Below are positions 1 through 10,458 of a DNA stretch of 64,000 nt, piece after piece. A program made the position numbers and the translations under genes. Location of the stretch: contig NW_025934886.1 of assembly GCF_000764305.2 (NCBI RefSeq), positions 436,953 to 500,952 of the forward strand. Reading direction: 5' to 3'. Origin of the DNA: Hyalella azteca (lineage: Eukaryota > Arthropoda > Malacostraca > Amphipoda > Hyalellidae). Each line of letters opens with the position of its first letter. Within the stretch, counting starts at the first letter, position 1. The notes under the pieces were generated by a model. It did not search any database, was not told the DNA's origin, and worked only from the letters and a program-made list of their open reading frames with translations.

Positions 1-493
1 AACTGCTCTTCAAAAAGATCTTTATTTCAAGCAAGTTTTGAAGAATTGGGTTCCCAAAACTTGTGTTCTAAAGAAAATGTTTCTGAAAATAATAGCATTT
101 GTGATCAAATTAGCCAAATTACTGATCTTGATGCAGGTGCCAGTGAAAATGAAGGACAACTTATAAACTCAGTTCTTAATTCAAGCTCAGAGTTGTCATT
201 TGTTTCTTATGATTCATCAAAGTCAAAGGAAGAAGCAAAAAGATCAGATGATGTCATTAGAAATCAAATTGAAACTTCCAAACAAGAACAAAATGTGATA
301 CACAAAAAAATGTGTGTAAGAAAAGCATCAAACTGCTCAGTCATCAAAAGAAGCCGCCTCACTCGAGCCTACAGCAGCAACTGCAATTGGAAGAAGCCGC
401 TTAATTCTGTTGAAGCTTCCATCAAGAAAAACTGCATACAGACTAAACTTACAAAAGAAAGCTTCATTGTCTCCAAAGTCAGAGGAAATGCAG
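1..493 (+). CDS. Internal exon of a CtIP-like gene (5' partial, most upstream visible)
   Basis: The frame is open from base 1 through 493, where an in-frame stop follows directly after a CAG/GTTAAT donor. It encodes about 164 residues rich in Ser, Lys, Asn and Glu, with no recognisable fold, as expected for the disordered middle of CtIP. It ends in phase 1, which matches the exon starting at 1607. The link to the CtIP-like exons downstream rests on strand, order and this phase match only; the segment itself shows no signature motif. It could instead belong to another gene. Confidence 0.5.
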
Positions 494-536
494 GTTAATA
501 ACTTATTCTCGAGGTGTGCTGTACTTAGCAGTGTAG

Positions 537-604
537 CAGTGTCACTACTGGCAGTGTCACTACTGGCAGTGTCACTACTGGCAGTGTCACTACTGGCAGT
601 GTCA
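537..604. repeat. 15-bp minisatellite, about 5 copies
   Basis: The unit GTGTCACTACTGGCA is repeated head to tail just inside the intron after the first exon. Copies are nearly identical, so the expansion is recent. Confidence 0.9.
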
Positions 605-1606
605 ATACTTCTCTCCTAATTTGAGTGGATGACTAGCATTATTGGATGATGTCAAGCTTGCTTGTTGATTTTTCTATTAAATTAATGTGAACTGATTTAA
701 TTTTTAACATGTTTTGGTGTAGAGCAAACTAAACACCACCTAACCACACTTGATCATAGGTGATATCATTTATCAATAAATTTAATAAAGAATTTCTGAA
801 ATCCTCAGCCCATTTAGGAAACTCTTAGAATTAATTAGGTAGATAATATTATGAATAATTATGATAATATTATTATGAATAATAATAATAAGTTATTATT
901 GCAAAATTAAGGAGCAAGCTTCCTCAGTTATTATTTTTTTGCTTTTACTAATGTATACATATGTACTATGTCTAACATATACACAATGAACACTAATATT
1001 GCATGAAAGTGAACCAATAAATATATATTTGACATCACTGAGAGTTTCTGCTGTCGCTGCTGGAGAACAGAAGTGTTGGCGCTGAAGAAATAGGACCAAT
1101 ACTATTGCAATTGATACAAGATGATTGGTTTCTCTTTTAGACTGCGAGTAAAACTTTATGTATATTAAAAAATTGAACTTCAATTCTATAATTCATATAT
1201 CTAGTTACTCTCTCTTAGTATAGGCAAGTTGGCAAGGTACCTATATATATACTCTCTCTTGGTATAGGTGATGTTATGACATTACCACTTTTGTATCAAT
1301 TTTGTTTTGATTTCAAAGTTTTCAGATGTAAAACTGAACCTTCTAGGAGATTTAAAAATAAACCTGAGGTAAACTGTAAAAATAGGTCTAAATTATAAAG
1401 ATTGCTTATCAAGTAAAACCTTGCCTGAATGTTGCTAAAATAATAATTTAAAATTAAACTCAATAAATTTAAGGTCCCTTCATTGTCAGAGTAAACCTTC
1501 TTGCTCTGCTGTTTACTTTGCATTGTTATTTGTATTATTTTCATAGAGTAATTTATTTAAAATTTTCACTCGTCACATATTTCTCACAAACATTATTTCG
1601 TAACAG
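605..1606. other. Intron of the CtIP-like gene, no feature seen
   Basis: AT-rich intron sequence with short ATT/AAT runs near 850-900. No coding signal or recognisable repeat was found. It ends in a TTTCGTAACAG acceptor at 1606. Confidence 0.4.
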
Positions 1607-1740
1607 AAGAAGATGACATTCAAATCTTGGAGGCCAAGGCAAGGAGTCTTGAAACAAAAACTGTAGACGACAGGAAACGCGTGCAGCAGCAGCACCCGGC
1701 GCTGCGGGCCCTGACTTGCCACAGACTGTTGCCACCGCAG
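1607..1740 (+). CDS. Internal exon of the CtIP-like gene
   Basis: An acceptor (TAACAG) and a donor (CCGCAG/GTACTT) bound a 134-bp open segment. Taking one base from the previous exon gives a frame that starts EEDDIQILEAK and ends HRLLPPQ. The phase 1 entry agrees exactly with the donor at 493, and the exon ends in phase 0. The charged, Gln/Arg-rich composition suits a nuclear protein. No domain is recognisable. The next candidate exon does not match in phase, so an exon may be missing or misplaced between 1740 and 2987. Confidence 0.5.
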
Positions 1741-1820
1741 GTACTTTTGTTAGGGCTGGTAGTGGCCCTTGTTAGCATATCATGGTTATGTCAGACTGCT
1801 GGGATATTTGTATCCAAGGA

Positions 1821-2183
1821 CATAGAAACACTCATATGCTGACACAGAAACACTCGTATGCTGACACAGAAACACTCGTATGCTGACACATGACACAAAA
1901 ACACTTGTATGCTGACACAAAAACACTCGTATGCTGACACGGAAACACTCGTATGCTGACACAAAAACACTTGTATGCTGACACAGAAACACTCGTATGC
2001 TGACACAGAAACACTCGTATGCTGACACAGAAACACTCGTATGCTGACACGGAAACACTCGTATGCTGACACAGAAACACTCGTATGCTGACACAGAAAC
2101 ACTCGTATGCTGACACAGAATCACTCGTATGCTGACACAGAAACGCTTGTATGCTGACACAGAAACACTTGTATGCTGACACA
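1821..2183. repeat. 22-bp minisatellite, about 16 copies
   Basis: The unit TGCTGACACAGAAACACTCG plus TA is repeated, with one broken copy near 1888 and scattered single-base variants (AAAACAC, GGAAACAC). Because 22 is not a multiple of 3 and the unit has no stop on the minus strand, long spurious open frames arise there. It lies in the intron after 1740. Confidence 0.95.
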
Positions 2184-2986
2184 TAACTAATCAGATCTGC
2201 AGGTCCAGAAATGTTTGTATCTGCTGACCTTAATTTTAGAGTTGATTCATGGGGCATAGTAATTCAATCAAATTCACTGTTAATGATTCAATCTAAATTT
2301 CTAGATATGATCAATATTTGTTTACCTAACTAAATGCTTTCATTTGTCATTGCCTTTCATTTTTCATTGCCTATTCTTCTCTTGTTTGTTGTAACTAAAT
2401 GCTTTCATTTGTCAGTGCCCATTTTTCACTGCAGCAGAGTAATGCAAATTACCTCACAGGGCGCTTCTGCTCCTGCTGGTGATGTGGCTCACTCATCAAC
2501 TAAGCGCACGAGTGATGGCAAGTCTCATCCATTTACTTAAAGCCTGTTATTCTCTTTGATATCTTGAGTCATCAATGCTAATCATTGCCATTACACATTC
2601 TATTGTTTGGCATATGTTGGTGAGTGCTGTATTATCCTGCACATAAATGATCATTCATTCTCACTTGGTGTTAACTGAATCTAGCAAGAAATAAGAATAC
2701 CTAGGCTAAACCTAGTTGCTAGCAACTTAATAAATATTTTAAATATGAAATATTAAATATTTTTTAAAAATATTTAAGATTTCAAATATTTAATATTAAT
2801 ATTAATATTAAATAATATTTTTAATATTTAAATATTAAATATTTTAAATACCTATTTAAATATGAAATCTTGGCAACTTAACATAAGGTTGCTCCTTTTT
2901 TATTGTGACATTGTTTGGCACTCCCTCCGTTTTTTATTTCTTGTCAATCATTTTTAACAGAATTATTGCTTTGTTTCCTTACACAG
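2184..2986. repeat. Intron with an AT-rich low-complexity block
   Basis: Between about 2725 and 2875 the sequence is almost wholly permutations of AAATATTT and TTAATATT. The rest of the stretch is unremarkable intron. A possible small exon after CACTGCAG at 2434 was considered but its frame fits neither neighbour. Confidence 0.5.
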
Positions 2987-3429
2987 CATTAGCAGAAGGT
3001 GCAGAATTTGCCAAGAAGTTCAAAAGCTCTTCACATCAAGAGAAGAAACTCTCTAACTCAGGACAGGAGCTGCCGAGCAGCTGTAGTCTGCTAACTGAGA
3101 GCCAGTCTCTGGAATACTTGCAGCTACCAAGTCAACATCAAATTACAGTTGAGAATAGTCCCGCTGAAGGAAGTGTTGCAGGAACTGGCGAGGTGCAGCT
3201 TGAAACTCAGACAAACTCGTCAGGAAAAAAGTTCTTGAGCGCAGGTGCTTCAATTTCCAAACCTGGCCCTGGACACTCGTCTTCTGGTAGCAGACCTTGC
3301 AACGTTCTGCTACAGAAAGAATGTCGCGTTGTTAGCTCATCAGCAACGAATAATGAAGCCTCGTTGTTACCTCGGGAGACGGCAGGCAAGACGAGAACAA
3401 CAGGACGCCTGTCTTCTAGACTCTCTGTG
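2987..3429 (+). CDS. Candidate exon of the CtIP-like gene, phase unresolved
   Basis: A segment open for about 148 codons lies between a pyrimidine-rich ACACAG acceptor and a CTGTG/GTAACA donor. Its product is rich in Ser, Gln and Glu (for example AEFAKKFKSS near the start), compatible with the disordered centre of CtIP. Odd points: entry would need phase 1 but the previous exon ends in phase 0, and the exit phase (0) does not fit the frame of the well-supported exon at 3538 (needs 2). A second frame in the last 190 bases would exit in the right phase. A missing mini-exon, an alternative internal splice or an assembly indel could explain this. Confidence 0.4.
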
Positions 3430-3537
3430 GTAACATAATATTTCATTCAGTAAAGAGGCTTATTGTTTGTATTAAAACCTGTGTGTAACTAAAACATGTG
3501 TGTAATGTTGTTGTGACACTTGCACCTTTTATGGCAG

Positions 3538-3694
3538 CTTCGACCGCGTGCCGCGGACCACAGCCTCGCCGTCGTACGCGCACCAGGGCGCCGTGGAGCG
3601 TCGTAGGGCACAGCGTCGTCAGCTGCCTGGCTGGTCGTGCGCCCAGTGCCAGCAGTACTACGAGGGCCGCAACCTCTCATCTCAGGAGCTGGCG
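3538..3694 (+). CDS. RBBP8: CtIP/RBBP8 C-terminal domain, penultimate exon
   Basis: After a TTTTATGGCAG acceptor and one leading base, the frame runs to a GCG/GTCTGT donor in phase 0. It contains RRAQRRQLPGWSCAQCQQYY, which matches the start of the CtIP C-terminal domain (basic run, short hydrophobic turn, C-x2-C, double aromatic). In this family the C-terminal domain binds DNA and activates the Mre11-Rad50-Nbs1 nuclease for DNA-end resection in homologous recombination. The C-x2-C pair joins the C-x2-H of the next exon to give the conserved Cys/His cluster. The two other frames carry stops or give unlike peptides. Confidence 0.8.
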
Positions 3695-4694
3695 GTCTGT
3701 CTTGCCTTTATCTAGTTACGTCTTAGACATTATATTACAGTACTAGTTAGGACTTAGACATTTTAATATTACAGTACTATTACAATATTACAGTACTAGT
3801 TAGGTCTTAGACATTATAATATTTCTTTCAGTTCAGGAATAACCAAGACGGTTGAATTTTACCATCTTATTCATTTGTCATTTGTATAATTAAATTCAGT
3901 TAAATATTTATTCCCTCAAAAAGGACTACAGATGTAATCTGTCCAATCCAGAGATCACCCAGAACCACGCAGCACATTAGCTTGTGTTAATGTTGAGGTA
4001 TGCGTCGAAACGTACTAATTTATGACTTGAACATTTTCCTTGCCGCACCCTGAAAGTCTTGACTGCACTTCAAATTGAATTACGCATCTGATGCGCTTGA
4101 TAAATCCTGCAAATGAAAGTGGGACTTCTATTCAACATCAAGCTATCTATGTATCTATTCAACATCAAGCTATCTATGTATCAATTCAACATCAAGCTAT
4201 CTATGTATCTATTAAACATCAAGCTATCTATGTATCTATTCAACATCAAGCTATCTAGGTATAGGGCAATTCTTTACTGCAGATTGAATGTTTACAGTCC
4301 TTTCTTTCTTTCCCTGAACAAAATTATTTAAATCAAAGGCGGCATATAGGCGGCCACTCAGTGCAATTATTTCGTTTCTGCTATCTATGCAGCTCTTCGT
4401 TAAGTTCACATCAACTTCACTCCGGCGATTTGGAACGGTCTTTGTTTAGTAATATATTAAATCATTATGCTTAAGATCTCAAAGATCAAAGTTTCTTCAA
4501 GTCATTTAATAAAATAATCACTGATCGTTGAACTGAGGAGAATAGATAATCTAATAATGGGTTATTTATTGCAGTGTAGACGTTACTACGTCAGTTACAT
4601 GCAAGAGTTTGCATGTCAAATATTCGCAACTCATAACCACTTTGAGTATTTCAAGACTGTTGCCTTTATTTAATAGATGTAAACCTGTTGACAG
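3695..4694. other. Last intron of the CtIP-like gene
   Basis: Starts with repeated 'TTAGGACTTAGACATT' type units (about 3713-3815) and holds the 27-bp minisatellite at 4129-4262. It ends in a CTGTTGACAG acceptor. No coding signal was seen. Confidence 0.5.
4129..4262. repeat. 27-bp minisatellite, about 5 copies
   Basis: The unit is ATTCAACATCAAGCTATCTA followed by TGTATCT, head to tail, almost unchanged between copies, in the last intron of the CtIP-like gene. Confidence 0.9.
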
Positions 4695-4811
4695 ATGCAC
4701 ATGAACCGCTGCTCGAAGCATCGCAGTAAGCACAAGCTGCTCCCCAACACACCGCAGGACTTCTGGAGACCTGACATGAGCGCCAGTGACGACGACGACG
4801 ATGATGTTTGA
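4695..4811 (+). CDS. RBBP8: CtIP/RBBP8 C-terminus, last exon with stop
   Basis: The exon begins in phase 0, as the 3694 donor requires, and encodes 38 residues before TGA. It contains RCSKHRSKHK and then LLPNTPQDFW, matching the CxRHR block and the NTPxxFW block of CtIP. The TP dipeptide is the family's conserved CDK site (Thr847 in human CtIP, Ser267 in yeast Sae2), which couples resection to S/G2 phase. The protein ends soon after in an Asp-rich tail, so it lacks the longer tail of vertebrate CtIP. This is the strongest gene identification in the window. Confidence 0.85.
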   Translation: MHMNRCSKHRSKHKLLPNTPQDFWRPDMSASDDDDDDV

Positions 4812-4814
4812 GCT

Positions 4815-5187
4815 TCCCAGAGGGTGCTCTATGTGGAGGATCCTTCTTGGGACTGGGTGCTCTATGCAGAGGATCCTTCTTGGGACTGGGTGCTCTATGC
4901 TGAGGATCCTTCTCGGGACTGGGTGCTCTATGCAGAGGATCCTTCTTGGGACTGGGTGCTCTATGCTGAGGATCCTTCTCGGGACTGGGTGCTCTATGTG
5001 GAGGATCCTTCTCGGGACTGGGTGCTCTATGTGGAGGATCCTTCTCGGGACTGGGTGCTCTATATGCGGAGGATCCTTCTCGGGACTGGGTGCTCTATAT
5101 GCGTAGGATCCTTCTCGGGACTGGATGCTCTATGCGGAGGATCCTTCTCGGGACTGGATGCTCTATGCGGAGGATCCTTCTCGGGTA
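4815..5187. repeat. 33-bp minisatellite directly after the CtIP stop
   Basis: About 11 copies of a 33-bp unit (core GGATCCTTCTCGGGACTGG, each with a BamHI-type GGATCC) start a few bases after the stop at 4811, inside the expected 3' UTR. Since 33 is a multiple of 3, two plus-strand frames stay open for over 100 codons; these are not taken as genes. Confidence 0.95.
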
Positions 5188-5711
5188 TCGCCACGTGTTC
5201 ATATTTGAACTATGTTTGTAAGAATAGCAAGTGCACATTGCTAGAGCAAACAAACGAAAATTAAAAGTTGGCAGCGTTATGAACTAGGATAATACAATCT
5301 CATTCTTTTAATATCCTTAGAAAAAAATTGTCATATTTGCATCGACTTGGCCTGCTCTCCCTCATCACGAATGTGCAGTACTTTTTTTTAGCAGGGAATA
5401 AGGGTAGTATACCAGTGGGAGCAAAGAAATTACACTTAAAAAAATACATGCCAGGGAAGAATATAAAAAATTGTACTAGTTATGATTGCAATTGACTTCT
5501 TTCCTGCGTCAAATAGTCAAATTACCCTCTACGTAGACGAGATACGTTAATAGTAACAAATTTACAGATGAAATAAGATGTCTACACTACGAATGCAAGT
5601 ATTTGGATCATTTTGACCAATTACCTCGGCTAGCTGCAAAATGTTATAATTTGTAATGAGGATTTGCCGAAGGATACAAACGTCTCCGTCAATATTAGAA
5701 TGTACTTACAT
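5188..5711. other. No feature seen
   Basis: Non-repetitive AT-rich sequence after the minisatellite. No polyadenylation site could be assigned with confidence, and no reading frame or element end was recognised. Confidence 0.3.
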
Positions 5712-5880
5712 CTGACGCCATGAGGCTGCTCTATACGCCAGTTATGTAGGGACTATATTGTTACGCACCTGACGCCATGAGGCTGCTCTATACGCCAGTT
5801 ATGCAGGAGCAATATTGTTACGCACCTGACGCCATGAGGCTGCTCTTTACGCTAGTTATGCAGGGGCAATATTGTTTGTA
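5712..5880. repeat. 57-bp tandem repeat, 3 copies
   Basis: Three copies starting CTGACGCCATGAGGCTGCTC at 5712, 5769 and 5826. The third is slightly diverged (CTTTACGCTAG). Confidence 0.9.
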
Positions 5881-6273
5881 CTGAATGTTGCGCACGTCAA
5901 GCAGTGGGCTATTGATAAGGGACATTTACGCTCCCTTGGCTTCACATGAAGGTTCTGCAGTGTCCCGACATTTCTACTGCTACTCCGCGTACGGTGTAAT
6001 AATAACATGATTAGAATAATGTCTTTCAGATAGCGTAAATGTCACTATAGTAATATGCGCTGGCAGCCCATGCTAAATTTTGCTGGATATTTATCCATAT
6101 GATGTAGGTACAGAATTAGATTGCGGTTACAGCTTTATTTCGTCTTGGAGGTGATTCCTGCAGTCTTGAAGCAGAGTTGTGAACAAACCTTCCTAATGAG
6201 AACAGTTCACTAATAAAGATAAGGCTGGGTGGTGCGCTAGCATTGAATATCTCGACACCTAAACATGTTGTAA
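5881..6273. other. Upstream of the piggyBac frame, no feature seen
   Basis: A search for the missing N-terminal part of the transposase frame and for a terminal inverted repeat next to TTAA gave nothing convincing. Confidence 0.3.
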
Positions 6274-7566
6274 TTGCCTATTTGGCTTCATTGGGCAAAA
6301 TATTCCTTGAATGAAAAGATATCTTCCGTAATGTCTCGCAAAAGGTGGGAAGATATCAAAGCCAATCTTCATCTTGTAGAAAATGACACTTTGTATTCAA
6401 CGGACAAGCTAGCGAAGGTGAGATTTCTTTTGAATGCATTACGCGAAAAATTCAAAAAAATACCAATGGAAGAACATCTAGCTGTGGACGAACAAATGGT
6501 TCCCTTCAAAGGAGCTTCTCCACTGAAGCAATACATTCCAAAAAAAACATCAAAATGGGGCTATAAGATTTTCGTCTTAGCTGGTACCTCTGGTATGGTG
6601 TACGACTTCATTCCCTACGTTGGCAAAATTCTTCCGGTTGCACGCACCGGAATTCCTGACCTTGGTGCAAGCGCAAACTCTGTTCTTCAGCTTGCCGAGT
6701 GCATTCCTGAAGGAAGACACTATAAACTCTATTTTGATAACTGGTTTTCATCGGTGAAATTAGTAGAGCACCTTGCCACTAGGAAGATTTGGGCATGTGG
6801 TACCGTACAGGAACGCAGATTGGCAGGATTGAAATTCATAGACGATAAGCAGCTACGAAAACTCAATCGTGGTGCCTTTGATGAGCACGAAACACAAGCG
6901 GGAAGTAGTGCTATAACTGCTGTAAAATGGAATGACAGCCGGTCTGTTTGTCTATTGTCCAGTTTTGTGACATCGCATCCTGTAACTGAAGTCAGGAGAT
7001 TCGACAAGAAAAAACGAGAGTATACAAATATCTCAATCCCAAACATCGCATCGACCTACAATAAGCACATGGGTGGAGTCGACCTTCATGACCAGAGGAT
7101 GTCATACTATAGAATGAGTTTCAGATTTAAAAAGTACTACATGAGATTGATCTTCCACATGCTTGATATGGCTGTCGTGAACAGCTGGCTTCTGAGACGC
7201 AGAGTGGAAACGAAAATAAACACTCGATACCGGCACCTGACTTCACTCTGTGAATTCAAGCTGAATCTTGCTGATTCACTCATGTTTGTTGGTCAAGATG
7301 TAGTGAAGAAAAGAGGGCGACCAACTGAGGAAACTGTGCAGTCCAACTTTGCTAAGAAGAAAGCAAGTGGCCATGCCTCAAAACCAATTCCTAGTCAGTC
7401 ACTTCGGAAAGATGGGGTCGGTCATCTCCCTGAGATTAATGAGAAAAAGGGAATGTGCAAACTTCCTAAATGCACAGGGCGCATCCACATGTACTGCATG
7501 ATATGCAAAGTTCACCTTTGCTGCGAAAAAACACGAAATTGCTTTGCAAAACTTAATCTTGGATGA
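6274..7566 (+). pseudogene. piggyBac-family transposase, N-terminally truncated
   Basis: The 430-codon frame is the DDE_Tnp_1_7 core of a piggyBac transposase (cut-and-paste at TTAA). The three catalytic Asp blocks are intact: DEQMVPFKG (D72), YFDNWFSS (D155) and NKHMGGVDLHDQ (D270), with spacing near that of piggyBac D268/D346/D447. A C-terminal Cys-rich zinc region follows (about residues 393-423, CMICKVHLCC). The entry block (residues 3-30: WLHWAKY, then MSRKRWEDIKANLH) is normally about 130-150 residues into the protein, and a stop lies just before codon 1. So the N-terminus is missing, or lies in an unseen exon. The remaining core shows no frameshift, so the loss looks recent or the core has been kept. 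Confidence 0.85.
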
Positions 7567-8623
7567 GGCATTTTTTGGCCAAAATACAATATTTTTTCCA
7601 ATTTCTTGTAATTTCTATTATTTTCAGCAAAATCAATCAATAATAACGTTTTCACGTAAACAAACTTTGGAATTGCATGCATATTTTACGCTCATAAGAC
7701 CAAATGGATTGTACGGTCGCTTTCGATGTTGTAGTCTCGTAAGACCAAGTGGACTGAAATGTCGCCTTTAATTTTTTTTTTTTTTCAATATACTAAACTC
7801 ATCTTTAACCCACTTAGTCACCATATTAACAAGAAACTACCGAAAAAAAAATTTTTGCTTGCTTTAGAAAATGTGGTCCATAAAGGTCCTGGTATTGTTT
7901 ATTCAGAAAGAAAAAATGTGGTCCTGGTATTGTTTATTCAGAAACTATTCTGTTTGTAGTTCTTTCGTTTTGTTTTACGGCGTTTCTCCTGTCTCATTCG
8001 AATTGAGTGTCAAACCAACGACCAAGGGAAACTCACAAGTCACACAATTACTTGGCCAAACCTTATCAAATCGTTATATCTGCAATTCATTTCAAATACC
8101 ATAAATTCGTCGGCAATAAATAGAAATGATATTCATGTTTGGAAAGCATCGCATGCTTGCATCCTTCTCCATTGCTGCATGTGATTAGCGATGTATCTGC
8201 TAGATATTATTCGTGATCTTTATTGAATTTTGTGAATTATTATACAATATCATTCACATAATAGCTTATATATTCATGCGTTTCAAAATTTTCGGCGGCG
8301 TGGCATTAATGTTTTTGCCGGCTGTTCTATATTCCAATCTTAATTTCCATATACACTGTAGAGATAAATTTATATTCAGAAGAAACCGAATGGGAATTGT
8401 CCGGGTGGTAAAGATGATCCCCGAATAGAAATTGTAGATGGTAGAAATGATCAGCGTCAGTCAGTGATCACTAAGCGATAATGTTATTAATGAGGATCCC
8501 GCTTATTTGGGCTTCGTCTACCGTCGTTTGAAATGAAGTCGACTTGGTTAGCGAGACGGGAGTTGCTTATACGTAACTCGTATTGATGAGCTGAAATGTA
8601 CGTAAATACAATTCATCAGCACA
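7567..8623. other. piggyBac 3' flank, no clear feature
   Basis: Contains a short direct repeat (TAAGACCAA-TGGA at about 7696 and 7741, and GGTCCTGGTATTGTTTATTCAG at about 7882 and 7919). No terminal inverted repeat or TTAA boundary could be paired with the upstream side. Confidence 0.3.
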
Positions 8624-9141
8624 ATTTGTAGCTGGACTCGGCCACAAGTTTTCTGACTCAATTTGTAGCTGGACTCGGCCACAAGTTTTCTGACTCAATT
8701 TGTGGCTGGACTCGGCCTCAAGTTTTCTGACTCAAGTTGTAGCTGGACTCAGCCACAAGTTTTCTGACTCAAGTTGTAGCTGGACTCGGCCACAAGTTGT
8801 AGCTGGAATCGGCCTCAAGTTTTCTGACTCAAGTTGTAGCTGGACTCGGCCACAAGTTTTCTGACTCAAGTTGTAGCTGGAATCGGCCTCAAGTTTTCTG
8901 ACTCAAGTTGTAGCTGGACTCGGCCACAAGTTTTCTGACTCAAGTTGTAGCTGGAATCGGCCTCAAGTTTTCTGACTCAAGTTGTAGCTGGACTCGGCCA
9001 CAAGTTTTCTGACTCAAGTTGTAGCTGGAATCGGCCTCAAGTTTTCTGACTCAAGTTGTAGCTGGACTCGGCCACAAGTTTTCTGACTCAAGTTGTAGCT
9101 GGAATCGGCCTCAAGTTTTCTGACTCAATTTGTAGCTGGAC
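8624..9141. repeat. 37-bp satellite with 74-bp higher-order alternation
   Basis: About 14 copies of a 37-bp unit (core GTAGCTGGACTCGGCCACAA, then GTTTTCTGACTC). From about 8770 two variants alternate: GACTCGGCCACAAG and GAATCGGCCTCAAG, giving a 74-bp dimer. One unit is shortened near 8790. No coding potential. Confidence 0.95.
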
Positions 9142-9296
9142 TCAGGCTATCCTGCGTGAATCAAGGGCCGTGGCATCTACGGGGAACTTTCTTTGACTCG
9201 ATAATTAGTTTAGTTTGATAAGCGATGGCGGATGTTCTAAGACATGCACGCTAATTATATATGCTTGTAATAAGTATTAATAAACTGTAGCACTTG

Positions 9297-9751
9297 TGTC
9301 AAAGTTATGAATAACTCTGTTCTGGGTTGACAGTCATAATCTTGAATGGATCTGTCTGATCTACTAATTAGACGTAGATAGACCTGAGGGGTTTTGGTTC
9401 ATTTATAAATTGTCCGAATAACAGATTAAATACTCATCGGCCAGGGAAGGATAAATAACAAGTCGTGTATCTAAGCTTAAGTATTGAAGAAAGGTTCATG
9501 GGATACACTCGATAGAAGTTACAGGATCAAGCACAGTATGTGCAGTAGATTGGGAGATAGAGTTAACGACACTACATATTGGTCTGAGTGCCGGAGTCTG
9601 CATGACTGCAGCTGAAGGCTGTCTGCCTAAGACTGAGACTCTGCTGGGACTCACTAACAGTGCGCTTTCTCAGCTTATATACGCGGTGACCCACGAGTAG
9701 TGACGTCACAGAAGGTGACGTAATAGTCAGTAATGACATCACAACCTGACA
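9297..9751 (-). mobile_element. Solo LTR, copy 1, 4-bp target duplication
   Basis: A 455-bp unit with ends TGTCAAAG / CCTGACA (TG...CA on either strand), flanked by perfect CTTG duplications at 9293-9296 and 9752-9755. It matches the unit at 20849-21312 over its whole length. On the minus strand the order is CRE-type sites, TATA box, then the rest of the unit, as in an LTR with U3 first. No internal region or second LTR lies nearby, so it is a solo LTR left by recombination. Gypsy or BEL/Pao type cannot be decided. Confidence 0.8.
9674..9708 (-). promoter_or_regulatory. LTR promoter: CRE and TATA box
   Basis: On the minus strand a TGACGTCA palindrome (9701-9708) lies about 20 bp upstream of GTATATAAG (near 9674-9682). 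Further TGACGT-type sites lie at about 9716 and TGATGTCA at about 9733. The same arrangement is kept in the second LTR copy. Function is inferred. Confidence 0.5.
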
Positions 9752-9755
9752 CTTG

Positions 9756-10458
9756 CGTTGTCAAACTTGAGTGTAGTCCTTGTAAATTAAAATAACATGA
9801 ATAAGTTCAGGCTTCGTAACATACGGCAGTATGACCTAAGTAATTAGATAGTTCGTGAATTTTTATTCATTCTATATGTTCAAACATCCATAATACTAGC
9901 TTTGATGATTTATTAAGTTATTAAGAGAGTTGGCACCTCTGCAGCGCAGCAATGAAGTTGTGAAGCAGAGTTGCCATCTGGTATATTTCTATAACAGTTT
10001 TCACAAATCTGGTATGTTGGGATGGTGTCTGGTATGAATGGATACTTTTGATCCGGAATATTTGCTAAACCTGGTAGCCTATATAGTATATTTCTGTTAC
10101 GTTCTGACACTTCGAAAATATGACTGAAATAAAACAATATATTTGATAAAAAATCTATATTTTCCTCGGACACAATATCGAGTTTTTGTTGTAACTTGCA
10201 AAACTTGTTAAAAAATACCCCTTTTCGTAGGAATTATCCCTCCAAACCATTGCTGGAGCCTTTTCCGGTACCCAGGCAGGCAAAATTAAATTTAACATGT
10301 TCAATTTCGCTAATTCTATTTTAACTTAAAAACAATAATTGTGATATAAATGACTTTCCTTGTTCTAACCAACATTTATGACGACAATTAAGTTTCATTA
10401 TATTTTGGAGGTATTAGCCTAATCTGTTTTGGACAAGAAAAAAAATGGTATCTGATAT
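9756..10458. other. No supported gene
   Basis: AT-rich. Contains a repeated TCTGGTAT word (about 9977-10030) and minus-strand open stretches without any recognised motif. Nothing was annotated. Confidence 0.3.

Noticed and set aside
1786..2257. Long minus-strand frames in three phases
   Set aside because: They are translations of the 22-bp minisatellite; no gene signals.
4786..5264. Two plus-strand frames of over 100 codons
   Set aside because: They follow the 33-bp minisatellite after the CtIP stop, with no splice or start support.
7796..7830. TTAACCC near 7808 as the 3' end of the piggyBac element
   Set aside because: No matching inverted sequence next to TTAA was found upstream.
8624..9141. 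Possible CRISPR array
   Set aside because: Units are contiguous 37-bp repeats without unique spacers, in an animal genome with no cas genes.
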